Below, in pieces: positions 1-8,313 of a stretch of 32,860 nt of DNA (its first letter is position 1; every line of letters starts with the position of its first letter). The notes under the pieces were generated by a model, which worked only from the letters and a program-made list of their open reading frames with translations, was not told where the DNA came from and searched no databases. The translations under genes and the position numbers were made by a program. The DNA lies in the NCBI GenBank assembly GCA_017962705.1, contig JAGCUV010000014.1, positions 1 through 32,860 of the forward strand, in the 5' to 3' direction. The DNA comes from Bacteroidales bacterium (GTDB taxonomy: Bacteria; Bacteroidota; Bacteroidia; Bacteroidales; UBA932).

Positions 1-1
1 C

Positions 2-796
2 AACTGCCTTCCAGAAAATGTCTTTGTCGAGCCGGGACAGCCCACGAGCGAATCGGCCAAGTGCGCGATGACCAGCCTGGAATGTGCCGTCAAGGACATC
101 AAGGAAGGGCTGATCGACGTACTGGTGACCGCCCCCATCAACAAGCGGGCCATGGTCAACGAAGGCTTCGGCTACACCGGGCACACGGAATATATGCAGC
201 AGGAATTCGGTGTCAAGGATGTGACGATGCTGATGGTCGCCGGCCGGCTGAAAGTGGCGGTCGTGACCGGACATATTCCCTTCAAGGAGGTACACACCAC
301 CCTCAGCGTGGACAAGATCATGAGCAAACTCCGGATGATGAAGGCCTCCCTGCAACGGGACTTCGGTATCGTAGAGCCCAAAATCGCCGTTCTCGGCCTC
401 AACCCCCATTGCGGAGACGGCGGCCTGCTGGGCGACGAAGAGGAAAAAATCATCCTGCCGGCCGTACAGAAAGCGCAGTCGGAAGGCATCCTCTCCTTCG
501 GTCCCTACAGCCCCGACGGATTCTTCGGACTGGGCAATTTCCTTAAGTTTGACGCCGTGCTGGCGATGTTCCATGACCAGGGCCTCATCCCCTTCAAAGC
601 ACTGGCCTTCGAGGAAGGCGTGAACTTTACGGCCGGACTGCCCATCGTGCGGACCTCTCCCGACCACGGGACGGCTTACGAAATGGCGGGACGCGACCTG
701 GCAGACCCGCAGTCGATGAAATCAGCCATTTACACCGCCATCGACATCTACCACCGCCGCGAGCAGTACGACCTGTTGCAGAAAAATAAATTATAA
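2..796 (+). CDS. pdxA: 4-hydroxythreonine-4-phosphate dehydrogenase PdxA (5' end cut by window)
   Basis: PdxA oxidises 4-phosphohydroxy-L-threonine in the cytoplasm, and PdxJ uses the product to make pyridoxine 5'-phosphate (DXP-dependent vitamin B6 pathway). The open frame runs from the first bases of the window and already reads as PdxA (NCLPENVFVEPGQPTSESAK) before the first ATG at 68. That ATG is therefore internal and the true start lies outside the window. Visible family signatures are APINKRAM, GHTEYM, LGLNPHCGDGG, the metal-binding FHDQG segment, and SPDHGTAYE near the C-terminus. About 264 residues remain of a family of roughly 330-360. The stop is 3 bases before rnhA, which suggests co-transcription. 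A second B6 gene, pdxB, lies in the same run at 4176. Identification is by family motifs and is firm. Confidence 0.95.
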   Translation, partial: NCLPENVFVEPGQPTSESAKCAMTSLECAVKDIKEGLIDVLVTAPINKRAMVNEGFGYTGHTEYMQQEFGVKDVTMLMVAGRLKVAVVTGHIPFKEVHTTLSVDKIMSKLRMMKASLQRDFGIVEPKIAVLGLNPHCGDGGLLGDEEEKIILPAVQKAQSEGILSFGPYSPDGFFGLGNFLKFDAVLAMFHDQGLIPFKALAFEEGVNFTAGLPIVRTSPDHGTAYEMAGRDLADPQSMKSAIYTAIDIYHRREQYDLLQKNKL

Positions 797-799
797 GAA

Positions 800-1288
800 A
801 TGGCGCAGCGCGGGACCATCCGGCTCTACACCGACGGAGCCTGTTCGGGCAACCCGGGAGCGGGAGGCTACGGCGTGGTATTGTGCTGCGGGGACTTGCG
901 CAAAGAACTTTCCGCCGGCTTTTCCAAGACGACCAACAACCGGATGGAACTGCTGGCCGTCATCGTCGGACTGGAGCAGATCAAATGGGAGCAGGCGGAT
1001 GTGCTGGTCACCAGCGACTCCTCCTATGTGGTCAACGCCATCAGCCAGGGCTGGCTGGAACGCTGGGCGGCCAGCGACTATATTTCCCGCACATCGGGCA
1101 AAAAGACCGCCGTCAAGAACCGGGACCTCTGGGAACGGCTTCGGAGTCTGCTACAGCGGCATAAAGTCCGTTTCGAGTGGGTGAAGGGCCACAACGGACA
1201 CCCCGAGAACGAGCGTTGCGACCAATTGGCCGTCGCCGCCTGCAAAGGACAGAATCTGGCGGAAGACAAAGGATACATTAACGAATAA
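800..1288 (+). CDS. rnhA: ribonuclease HI
   Basis: RNase HI cleaves the RNA strand of RNA-DNA hybrids during replication and repair. The 162-residue length is normal for a bacterial single-domain enzyme. All four acidic catalytic residues are visible in context: Asp in YTDGACSGNPG, Glu in NNRMELLAV, Asp in TSDSSYVV and Asp in NERCDQLA. The conserved His is in WVKGHNGHPEN. I chose the ATG at 800 because it gives a complete N-terminal strand and follows the pdxA stop by 3 bases. rfbC starts 4 bases after its stop, so rnhA probably belongs to the same transcript. No hybrid-binding domain is present, so this is the RNase HI core form. Confidence 0.96.
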   Translation: MAQRGTIRLYTDGACSGNPGAGGYGVVLCCGDLRKELSAGFSKTTNNRMELLAVIVGLEQIKWEQADVLVTSDSSYVVNAISQGWLERWAASDYISRTSGKKTAVKNRDLWERLRSLLQRHKVRFEWVKGHNGHPENERCDQLAVAACKGQNLAEDKGYINE

Positions 1289-1292
1289 AGAT

Positions 1293-1856
1293 ATGGAAGT
1301 TATTAAAACAGAGCTTGAGGGCGTATTGATCCTGGAACCGAGGATTTTTACGGACGGAAGAGGCTACTTTTTCGAATGTTACAACCAGCGGGAATTTCTT
1401 GCGAAAACGGGACTGGATGTCACTTTTGTCCAAGACAATGAAAGTTTTTCCTCCTATGGTGTATTGCGGGGACTGCATTTCCAGAAAGGCGAATTCGCCC
1501 AGGCCAAACTGGTGCGCGTGATTGAAGGAAAAGTGCTGGACGTGGCGGTGGATATCCGCAAGGGAAGCCCGACCTTCGGGAAATGGACCTCCGTGGAGCT
1601 TTCCGGAGAGAACCATCGTCAGTTTTTCATTCCGCGCGGCTTCGCACACGGATTTTCCGTGCTCTCCCCCACGGCCCGTTTCCAGTACAAATGCGATAAT
1701 TTCTACGCCCCCGGCCAGGAGGGAGCCATTGCCTGGAACGACCCGGATCTGGCCATCGACTGGAAGTTGCCCGCCAGCGAAGTGCTGCTCTCCGAAAAAG
1801 ACAGCCGGCATCCCCTATTGAAAGATTCACCCTATTTATTCGAGTATAAGAAATGA
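1293..1856 (+). CDS. rfbC: dTDP-4-dehydrorhamnose 3,5-epimerase
   Basis: RfbC/RmlC epimerises dTDP-4-keto-6-deoxyglucose at C3 and C5, the third step of dTDP-L-rhamnose synthesis for surface glycans. The 187-residue cupin matches the usual length of about 180-190. Visible motifs are IFTDGRGYFFE near the N-terminus, RGLHFQKG with the catalytic-base His, IPRGFAHGF, and the FQYKCDNFY segment. The stop codon overlaps the rfbD start by 4 bases (ATGA), a typical translational coupling of consecutive pathway steps. rfbA and rfbB, the first two steps, are not in this window. The rfbC frame is intact even though its partner rfbD is interrupted. Confidence 0.95.
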   Translation: MEVIKTELEGVLILEPRIFTDGRGYFFECYNQREFLAKTGLDVTFVQDNESFSSYGVLRGLHFQKGEFAQAKLVRVIEGKVLDVAVDIRKGSPTFGKWTSVELSGENHRQFFIPRGFAHGFSVLSPTARFQYKCDNFYAPGQEGAIAWNDPDLAIDWKLPASEVLLSEKDSRHPLLKDSPYLFEYKK

Positions 1857-2740
1857 AAAAGATACTTGTAACCGGCGGTAACGGGCAACTGGGTACCGAA
1901 CTCCGCCTGCTGGCCCGACATTCGGCCGCGCAATGGTATTTCTCCGATGTGGTGGAACGCGAAGGCGTGGAGACGATTCTGCTGGACATCACCAACGAGG
2001 AGGCCGTCGGACAGTTCGTCCGCGACAACGAAATCGACACCATCGTCAACTGCGCCGCCTACACCAATGTGGAGGGCGCGGAAGATGATTTCGCCCGCTG
2101 CGACCTGCTCAACCGCGTCGCCCCCGAGATCCTCGCCGGCATCGCCCGCAAAGCCGGCGCCCTGCTGATTTAGATTTGCACCGACTTCATTTTCGACGGT
2201 ACGGCCACCACGCCCATTCCGGAAGATGCTCCTGCCAAACCCTTGAGCGTGTACGGCAAGACCAAATATGCCGGTGAACTCGCCGTGATCGCCGCTGATT
2301 GCCGCTACCTGATTTTCCGTACGGCCTGGCTCTACTCCCCCTTCGGCAAGAATTTCACCAAGACGATGATGAAACTCACCGCCGAGAAGGAGCGCATCAA
2401 GGTGGTCATCGACCAGGTCGGCACCCCCACCAGCGCCCTGACCCTCGCCAGCCTGATTTTCGACGTCATTGAAAACGACAAGTACCGCGAAAGCGGCATC
2501 TACCACATTACGGACGAGGGCGTGGCCAGTTGGTTCGACTTTGCTTATGCCGTCGGACAGCTTTGCGGCAACAAATGCATCGTAGAGCCCTGTATGAGCG
2601 ACGCTTTCCCCCAGAAGGCCACCCGCCCGCATTTCTCGGTGTTGGACAAAGCCAAGGTCAAGGACGATTTCGGCTTCACCATTCCCTACTGGCGGGATGC
2701 CCTGCAAGTGTGCATCGACCGGATCAAAGCCCTGCAATAA
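1853..2740 (+). pseudogene. rfbD: dTDP-4-dehydrorhamnose reductase with in-frame amber stop at 2171-2173
   Basis: RfbD/RmlD performs the final NADPH-dependent reduction to dTDP-L-rhamnose. The N-terminal part (1853-2170) has the Rossmann motif GGNGQLGTEL and NCAAYTNVEGAE. TAG at codon 107 then interrupts the frame. The same frame continues without shift into ICTDFIFDG, the usual STDYVFDG region, and then SVYGKTKYAGE with the YxxxK catalytic pair, ending at 2740. Ignoring the TAG, the product would be about 295 residues, normal for the family. The stop falls exactly where the family has a residue before the S-T-D motif, so a point change fits better than a deletion. An internal TTG at 2243 could start a fragment, but it would lack the nucleotide-binding fold. 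The cause may be a true nonsense mutation, a strain-level variant or a sequencing error. TAG ends several other genes in this window, so it is not recoded genome-wide. Confidence 0.88.
2171..2173 (+). other. in-frame TAG within rfbD
   Basis: The sequence around it reads GCC CTG CTG ATT TAG ATT with the frame unchanged on both sides. Conserved RmlD sequence flanks the stop directly. One base change would restore Gln, Tyr, Glu, Lys, Trp, Leu or Ser. Confidence 0.9.
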
Positions 2741-2752
2741 TTTATTAGGAAT

Positions 2753-3847
2753 ATGCCACGGCTCGAGACCATACATATCACCGATTTCCGCAACATTGAG
2801 GAGGCCGACTTAAGTTTCTCCCCCAATGTCAACTGCATCGTCGGTGGCAACGGAGAGGGCAAGACCAACTTGTTGGATGCCATCTTCTACTTGAGTATGG
2901 TCAAAAGTTTCCTGGGCTTGCAAGACCGCTACAATGTGCGGCACGCCCAGGCGTTTTTTGCGCTTTGCGGACAGTATGCCCTGGAATCCGGCCTGAAAAC
3001 CCGCATCTCCCTCCAGGCCGGCGGAGACGGGAAAACCCTGCGGCGGGATGACAAGGTGTACAAACGTTTCTCCACCCACATCGGCCTGCTTCCCATCGTG
3101 ACCGTGTCCCCTTCCGACAGTGCGCTGGTGAGCGAGTCCGGAGAAGAAAGGCGGCGTTTCGCCGACATTGTCTTGTCCCAGATGGATGCTGAGTACCTGC
3201 GCGCCCTATCGCAATACGGACGCCTGCTCCAGCAGCGCAACCGCTTGCTCAAGGAGCCCGGCGTAGACGGCGCCTTGCTGGATGTACTGGATGCCCAGAT
3301 GGACCGGGAAGCACGGGTGATTTACCAGGCGCGGGAACAATTCACCACCCAGCTCAGGCCCGTCGTAGCGGATTATTATTCCCGTTTGAGCGGAGGAAAG
3401 GAGGAAGTGTCCATCCGCTATCGCAGCGAACTGGAACACGCGTCGCTGGAAGAATTGCTGTTGCGGGCCCGGGAACGCGATTTCCGGATGGGCTTTACGG
3501 GCTGCGGCATCCAGCGGGATGATTTCGCCTTCGAAATGTCAGGCTCTCCCATTCGCCGTTGCGGTTCGCAAGGGCAGCAGAAAACCTTCCTGGTCGCCCT
3601 CAAATTCGCCCAATACGAACTGATGAAACGCCGGGGCGGAGTGCCTCCCACCCTGCTGCTGGACGATGTGTTCGACAAACTCGACTTGAGCCGCACCACC
3701 CACCTCATCGAGATGGTGGCCCGGGAGGATTTCGGCCAGATTTTCATTACCGATTGCAGCGCCGACCGCCTGCGGCCCCTCGTGGACGGGGCTACCACGG
3801 ACCGGGCCTATTTCCATACGCAAGGAGGGCGTTTCGAAAGGATATGA
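2753..3847 (+). CDS. recF: DNA replication and repair protein RecF
   Basis: RecF is an SMC/ABC-like ATPase that helps load RecA at single-strand gaps with RecO and RecR. The 364-residue protein has the full set of motifs. Walker A is GGNGEGKTN near residue 32. The ABC-type signature is GSQGQQKT in the C-terminal third, followed by Walker B LLLDDVFDKLD and the switch region IFITDCS. The N-terminal ITDFRN strand is typical. It starts 12 bases after the rfbD end, and its TGA overlaps the next ATG by 4 bases. The recF-DUF721 order is common in Bacteroidota, where recF is often not next to dnaA-dnaN. Confidence 0.96.
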   Translation: MPRLETIHITDFRNIEEADLSFSPNVNCIVGGNGEGKTNLLDAIFYLSMVKSFLGLQDRYNVRHAQAFFALCGQYALESGLKTRISLQAGGDGKTLRRDDKVYKRFSTHIGLLPIVTVSPSDSALVSESGEERRRFADIVLSQMDAEYLRALSQYGRLLQQRNRLLKEPGVDGALLDVLDAQMDREARVIYQAREQFTTQLRPVVADYYSRLSGGKEEVSIRYRSELEHASLEELLLRARERDFRMGFTGCGIQRDDFAFEMSGSPIRRCGSQGQQKTFLVALKFAQYELMKRRGGVPPTLLLDDVFDKLDLSRTTHLIEMVAREDFGQIFITDCSADRLRPLVDGATTDRAYFHTQGGRFERI

Positions 3848-4179
3848 GCCGAGAAAACAGAATCGAAAGGAAGTATCCCATTCCCGTCCGGCAGGCTATT
3901 CAGGAATGGCTGTTAGCGGAAGGGCTGGGACCGGCCTACAACGCCAATATCATCGCCCGGACCTGGAAAGAAGTCAGCGGGATGGAGCGCTACACCGGCA
4001 ACGTATGGTTCAAGGATGGCACGCTCTATGTCACCCTCACCTCTTCCGTTGTCCGGAGCCGGCTTTCGTTGATGGGCGGGCAACTCGCCGAGCGCATCAA
4101 CGAGGCCCTTTTCCAAAATGAAATGTTTATCCGGGGAAAAGCTTTTACCCGGTATGTCAATCAGATAGTACTGAAATGA
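3844..4179 (+). CDS. DUF721 / DciA-like protein
   Basis: This is a small protein of 111 residues. The DUF721 family includes DciA, which helps load replicative helicase in bacteria lacking DnaC/DnaI. That role has been shown elsewhere and is inferred here. Recognisable parts are the N-terminal helix PVRQAIQEWL, the WKEVSGMERYTGNVWF segment and the C-terminal strand-helix region LYVTLTSSVVRSRL. I use the ATG at 3844, which overlaps the recF stop by 4 bases. The frame is open further upstream but that part is antisense-like shadow inside recF. Its stop overlaps the next ATG (4176) by 4 bases, so three genes are translationally coupled. The coupling to recF supports a DNA metabolism role. Confidence 0.85.
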   Translation: MSRENRIERKYPIPVRQAIQEWLLAEGLGPAYNANIIARTWKEVSGMERYTGNVWFKDGTLYVTLTSSVVRSRLSLMGGQLAERINEALFQNEMFIRGKAFTRYVNQIVLK

Positions 4180-6737
4180 TACGAATCGTAGCAGATAAGA
4201 ATATTCCCTTCCTGGAGGGTGTTTTCGAGCCTTATGCCGATGTGAAATACATCGACGGCAAGCTCATCACCCACGAGGACATCCTGGATGCGGACGCCCT
4301 GATCATCCGCACCCGCACCCGTTGCAACGAAGCGATGCTCTCCGGCACGGCCGTCAAAATCATCGCGACGGCGACCATCGGCACCGACCACATTGATCTG
4401 GACTGGTGCGCCGCCCACGGCATCGAAGTGCACAGCGCTTCCGGCTGCAATGCCGGCGGCGTGATGCAATATGTCTTTTCCGCCCTCTACGGGATGGCCG
4501 CCCGCAAAGGCATCAAGATAGAAGGCGGCTGCTTCGGCATCATCGGCGTAGGAAATGTAGGAAAGAAAGTGGAGCGCCTGGCCCGCCACCTGGGTTTCAA
4601 GGTGCTGCTTTGCGACCCTCCGCGCGAGGCTGCCGAGGGTAATGAGGACGGCAAATTCTGTTCGCGTGAACAACTCCTGAGCCAGGCAGACATCGTCACC
4701 CTTCATACCCCGCTGAATGAAAGCACCCGCAATATGGCGGACGAAACCTTTTTCGCACAGATGAAAGACAACGCCATTTTCATCAATACGGCCCGGGGGG
4801 AGCTGGTGGACGAGGCCGCACTCAAACGGACCATTCCCCGTCTCGGAGCCGTGGCCATCGACACCTGGAACAACGAGCCGGACATCGATCTGGAACTGAT
4901 GGGAATGGTGGACATCGCCACCCCGCACATTGCCGGCTATTCCCTGCAAGGGAAGCAGAACGGCACGACTTTCTCCGTGCAGGCCATCGCCCACCGCTTC
5001 GGCATCACCCCCTTGTACGACTACATCGCAGAGGTGGCCAGCCCGATGATTCAGCCCCAGAAGCTCGATTTCACCGACAAGACCAGCGCACAGATCGCGA
5101 CCATCTTCCAATACAGTTATCCCATCTTCACGGATGACTTCCTCTTCAAAATGGAGCCGCACAATTTTGAAAAGATGCGTTCCGAATACCATTATCGCAG
5201 AGAAATTTATATCGATTACAATATGCTTACCAATGATGATGTTCTGCAGATAGAGTCCCGAGGGGCTACTGTCTCCCATGTGAAGGCCCAAATGGACCGT
5301 TTCAAATCCGGATTTCCCTGGATGAAAATCGTGGCACCCGCCACCGATCAAAAAGGCATTGCCGTACTCTCGCAAGAAGAGGCGGAAGCGGCCACCCGCT
5401 ATTATGAACAGGCGGCCATCAACGGAAAATGCAAGTTCGTACCCGCTTCGGGAGCCGCCTCCCGTATGTTCAAAGACCTTTTCAGCGGCCTTTCTGCCTT
5501 GGAGAATGGTAACAGTCCCCTGCCCGAAGACTCTCCGGCTGCCCGTTTCGTGCGCAACATCGGCTCCTTCGCGTTTTACGACGAAGCGCTTTTCGGACAA
5601 CCGGAAGCCACTGCGGAGAGCCAGAAAGACATTCTTTCCAAAACCCTTACCGACAAGGGGCTGGGCTATGGCAGCAAACCCAAAGGGGTATTGAAATTCC
5701 ACAAATATGCCGACGGAGAAATCCGCACGGCCATCGCCGAACACCTGGTGGAGGCGCAGAACTATATGCGCGGAGCCGACGACAGCGCCAACTTGGTCGT
5801 GACCATTTCTCCCGAGCACAAAGCCCTCTTCGAGAAAGCGGTGGAAGAGGTCAAGAGCGCCTACGAAAAACGCTATGGAGTGCATTACAACATCCGTTTT
5901 ACCTACCAGAACAAGGCTACCGATACCATCGCCGTGGATGCCCAGAACGAGCCTTTCCGCACCAAAGAAGGCAAACTGCTGTTCCGTCCCGCCGGTCACG
6001 GCGCCTTGATTTACAACCTCAACGCCCTGTCCGAAGAAGTCGTCTCCATCAAGAACATCGACAATGTCGCCTGCGAGCGTCTGCTGCCCACCACCGCTTT
6101 TTATAAGAAAGTGCTGCTGGGCAAATGCATGGAATTGCGCGACCGCATCTTCGGCTACTTGAAAGCCCTGGACAAGGGGGCGGACGAAATCCTTTGCGCG
6201 GAAATCGAGGCCTTCCTGCGCGATGTCCTCTGCATAGAACTGCCTGCGGCTTCCGACTTCGACAGCCGTGTAGCGATGCTGTGGCGCAAACTCGACCGTC
6301 CCATCCGCGTCTGCGGCATGGTACGCAACGAAGGCGAACCGGGCGGCGGTCCATTCATCATCGCCGAAAAAGATGGCAGCACCTCCCTGCAGATCCTGGA
6401 AAGCGTGCAAATCAACAAAGGCGACAAGGAAGCCTCCGCGTCCGACACCGTGGGAGCCGCCGTATTCAAAGCCACGCACTTCAACCCCGTGGATTTGATT
6501 TGCTGCCTGCACAACTACAAGGGCGGAAAATTCGACCTGCTCAAGTATGTGGACGAAGAAGCCGGCTTCATCAGCAGCAAGAGTTACGAGGGCCGCGAAC
6601 TCAAGGCGCTCGAACTGCCCGGCCTTTGGACCGGGGCGATGAGCGACTGGAACACGCTCTTTGTCGAAGTGCCCCTCGAGACCTTCAACCCCGTCAAGAC
6701 GGTGCTCGACTTGCTGCGGAGCGCACACCAGGGCTGA
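4176..6737 (+). CDS. pdxB: PdxB (erythronate-4-phosphate dehydrogenase) fused to DUF4301 domain
   Basis: One uninterrupted frame of 853 residues carries two proteins that I know as separate families. Residues 1 to about 349 are PdxB, which oxidises 4-phosphoerythronate in B6 synthesis. They show the NAD-binding GIIGVGNVG (121-129), TARGELVD with catalytic Arg207, the NNEP Glu at 234 and TPHIAGYS with His251. From Met350 (ATG at 5223) the sequence becomes a DUF4301 protein of about 504 residues, with FVPASGAASRMFKD near residue 421 and a full-length C-terminus. DUF4301 has no established function; its glycine/serine loop is faintly like sugar nucleotidyltransferases, which is speculation. The junction reads YIDYNMLTNDD with no stop and no clear ribosome binding site before Met350. 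It may be a true fusion, a recently lost stop, or two products if Met350 is also used. The start overlaps the DUF721 stop by 4 bases. Confidence 0.88.
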   Translation: MIRIVADKNIPFLEGVFEPYADVKYIDGKLITHEDILDADALIIRTRTRCNEAMLSGTAVKIIATATIGTDHIDLDWCAAHGIEVHSASGCNAGGVMQYVFSALYGMAARKGIKIEGGCFGIIGVGNVGKKVERLARHLGFKVLLCDPPREAAEGNEDGKFCSREQLLSQADIVTLHTPLNESTRNMADETFFAQMKDNAIFINTARGELVDEAALKRTIPRLGAVAIDTWNNEPDIDLELMGMVDIATPHIAGYSLQGKQNGTTFSVQAIAHRFGITPLYDYIAEVASPMIQPQKLDFTDKTSAQIATIFQYSYPIFTDDFLFKMEPHNFEKMRSEYHYRREIYIDYNMLTNDDVLQIESRGATVSHVKAQMDRFKSGFPWMKIVAPATDQKGIAVLSQEEAEAATRYYEQAAINGKCKFVPASGAASRMFKDLFSGLSALENGNSPLPEDSPAARFVRNIGSFAFYDEALFGQPEATAESQKDILSKTLTDKGLGYGSKPKGVLKFHKYADGEIRTAIAEHLVEAQNYMRGADDSANLVVTISPEHKALFEKAVEEVKSAYEKRYGVHYNIRFTYQNKATDTIAVDAQNEPFRTKEGKLLFRPAGHGALIYNLNALSEEVVSIKNIDNVACERLLPTTAFYKKVLLGKCMELRDRIFGYLKALDKGADEILCAEIEAFLRDVLCIELPAASDFDSRVAMLWRKLDRPIRVCGMVRNEGEPGGGPFIIAEKDGSTSLQILESVQINKGDKEASASDTVGAAVFKATHFNPVDLICCLHNYKGGKFDLLKYVDEEAGFISSKSYEGRELKALELPGLWTGAMSDWNTLFVEVPLETFNPVKTVLDLLRSAHQG

Positions 6738-6766
6738 TTTTCGTATAGAAACTGCGGACAAGGGGC

Positions 6767-6797
6767 TTGTATTTTATGCAAAAAAACACTACCTTTG
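6767..6797 (+). promoter_or_regulatory. Bacteroidota-type promoter for TPR-yebC
   Basis: TTGT at 6767-6770 and TACCTTTG at 6790-6797 are separated by 19 bases, close to the Bacteroidota -33/-7 consensus (TTTG and TAnnTTTG). The start codon at 6836 lies about 38 bases downstream in an AT-rich leader. It would separate the TPR-yebC pair from the upstream run. Confidence 0.65.
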
Positions 6798-6835
6798 CCT
6801 GATTGTTTCGCAAACTTTTAAATTAAATACTTGTT

Positions 6836-7504
6836 ATGGCTAAAGAAAAGATGGAAAAAGCCCGGGAACAGGCAGCGGCCGAGGCCGTTTCCAAGACCGA
6901 CCGATTCTTCAAGGAAAACGGAAAAACGATAAGCATCATCGCGGTTTGCGCCGTATTGATTACCCTCTGCATTTTGGGTTATGAGCGCTTTATCCGCGCT
7001 CCGAAAGTGGCGGAATACCGAGCCAAGGCCTTCTCTGCAGAGAATGCGTTCAAGGCCGGAGAATATGAAAAAGCCTTTGCCGGTGATGAAGAAATCGTCG
7101 GTTTCGAAGAGTTGATTGACACCTACGGAAGAGCGGCGGACAAGAGCGCCTGGATGTATGCCGGCGTATGCCAGTTGCAACTGGGCAACTATGAGAGCGC
7201 CATCTCCTACCTGAAGAAATACAATGGCAAAGAGCCCATCCTGGCCGCCCGTGCCTTCGCCTGCATCGGGGATGCGTATGTCGGACTGAACGAGTTGAAA
7301 GAGGCCCTGACCTGGTACCGCAAAGCCATTTCCGAGGCCGACAATATGTTCGCCGCCACCTATATGCTCAAAGCCGGCATCGTCTGCGAGGAAATGGGTG
7401 ACAATGCCGCCGCCCTCGCTTTCTACAAAGACATCAAGGACAAGTATCCGCAGAGCATCGAAGGCTACGAGATTGACAAGTATATTTCCAGAATCGACAA
7501 ATAG
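6836..7504 (+). CDS. membrane-anchored tetratricopeptide repeat protein
   Basis: The 222-residue protein has a charged, Ala/Lys/Glu-rich N-terminus, one membrane segment at about residues 31-50 (ISIIAVCAVLITLCILGY), and then an extracytoplasmic helical region. At least two to three TPR-like units are visible, for example SAWMYAGVCQLQLGNYESAI, ARAFACIGDAYVGLNELKEA and AATYMLKAGIVCEEMGDNAA. This architecture resembles YfgM-like ancillary envelope proteins, which assist secretion or periplasmic folding. No specific partner can be named from sequence alone. It has its own promoter and is followed by yebC after 8 bases. The stop is TAG. Confidence 0.8.
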   Translation: MAKEKMEKAREQAAAEAVSKTDRFFKENGKTISIIAVCAVLITLCILGYERFIRAPKVAEYRAKAFSAENAFKAGEYEKAFAGDEEIVGFEELIDTYGRAADKSAWMYAGVCQLQLGNYESAISYLKKYNGKEPILAARAFACIGDAYVGLNELKEALTWYRKAISEADNMFAATYMLKAGIVCEEMGDNAAALAFYKDIKDKYPQSIEGYEIDKYISRIDK

Positions 7505-7512
7505 TACTACCT

Positions 7513-8250
7513 ATGGGAAGAGCTTTTGAGTTCCGCAAGGAAAGAAAATTCAAGAGATGGGGCCACATGGCCAAGACCTTTACCAAAATCGGCAAGGAAA
7601 TCACCATTGCCGTCAAGGCCGGTGGTCCGGATGTGACGGGCAACCCTCGCCTGCGCGCCTTGCTGCAGACGGCCCGGAGCGAGAATATGCCCAAGGACAA
7701 CATCGAACGCGCCATCAAACGCGCCTCGGAAAAGGACCAGGCCGATTACAAGGAAGTCGTCCTCGAGGGACGCGCCCCGCACGGCATCGCCGTTTTGGTC
7801 GAGTGCGCCACGGACAACAACAACCGCACGGTAGCCAATGTCCGTTCCTATTTCAACAAGTTCGGCGGCAGCCTCGGCACCTCCGGCAGCGTGGACTATA
7901 TGTTCGACCGCAAGAGCGTCTTCCGCTTCAAGAGCGACAAGCCCTACGACTTGGAGGAGCTGGAGCTGGAAATGATTGATTACGGAGTGGAGGAAATCTT
8001 CGAGGAAGAGGATGAGGACGGCAACAAGACCATCTGCGTCTACGGCGAGTTCACCTCTTTCAACGAAATCCAGAAATACATCGAGGAAAACGGCTTCGAG
8101 CTGGTGAGCGCCGAGTTCACCCGCCTGCCCAACACCGAGTTGGTGGACCTCACCCCCGAGCAGCGTGCTGAGGTGGACAAACTCGTCGAAAAGATTGAAG
8201 AGGACGATGACGTCCAGAACGTCTTCACCAACCTCAAACCCGCCGAATAA
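7513..8250 (+). CDS. yebC: YebC/PmpR family protein
   Basis: The 245-residue protein has the typical YebC start MGRAFEFRKERKFKRWGHMA, then the FTKIGKEI and AVKAGGPDVTGNPRLR segments, NMPKDNIERAIK, and TDNNNRTVANVRSYFNKFGG in the middle domain. Members have been described as DNA-binding transcription regulators, and more recently YebC and mitochondrial TACO1 have been tied to ribosome function at difficult peptide stretches. Which role applies here cannot be told from sequence. An acidic EEEDEDG insertion lies in the C-terminal domain. The gene converges on trmB, with a strong hairpin between them. Confidence 0.95.
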   Translation: MGRAFEFRKERKFKRWGHMAKTFTKIGKEITIAVKAGGPDVTGNPRLRALLQTARSENMPKDNIERAIKRASEKDQADYKEVVLEGRAPHGIAVLVECATDNNNRTVANVRSYFNKFGGSLGTSGSVDYMFDRKSVFRFKSDKPYDLEELELEMIDYGVEEIFEEEDEDGNKTICVYGEFTSFNEIQKYIEENGFELVSAEFTRLPNTELVDLTPEQRAEVDKLVEKIEEDDDVQNVFTNLKPAE

Positions 8251-8277
8251 AAATCAAGCGACAAACCGGTAAAACCG

Positions 8278-8313
8278 CGCCTTCCTTATTCGTGAATCTG
8301 AATAAGGAAGGCG
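8278..8313. terminator. 14-bp inverted repeat between yebC and trmB, overlapping the trmB 3' end
   Basis: A perfect 14-bp inverted repeat (arms 8278-8291 and 8300-8313, 8-base loop GTGAATCT) lies between convergent genes. On the - strand the stem contains the last codons and stop of trmB (8286-8288) and is followed by GCGGTTTTA. On the + strand it is followed by GTGATGGTTTT. Neither side has a perfect U-tract, but stem length and position favour a bidirectional terminator. Confidence 0.7.

Noticed and set aside
2171-2173. TAG as a recoded codon (for example pyrrolysine or suppressed Gln)
   Set aside because: TAG ends the TPR gene, PPTase, nrdD, sufS and the esterase in this window, each followed closely by a neighbour or terminator. 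General recoding is unlikely.
2243-2740. A separate gene starting at TTG 2243
   Set aside because: It is the C-terminal part of RfbD in the same frame. Alone it lacks the Rossmann NADPH-binding half.
4161-6761. An 866-codon open frame antisense to the PdxB-DUF4301 gene
   Set aside because: The product is composition-biased and unlike any family; it is a shadow of GC-rich codon use in the + strand gene.
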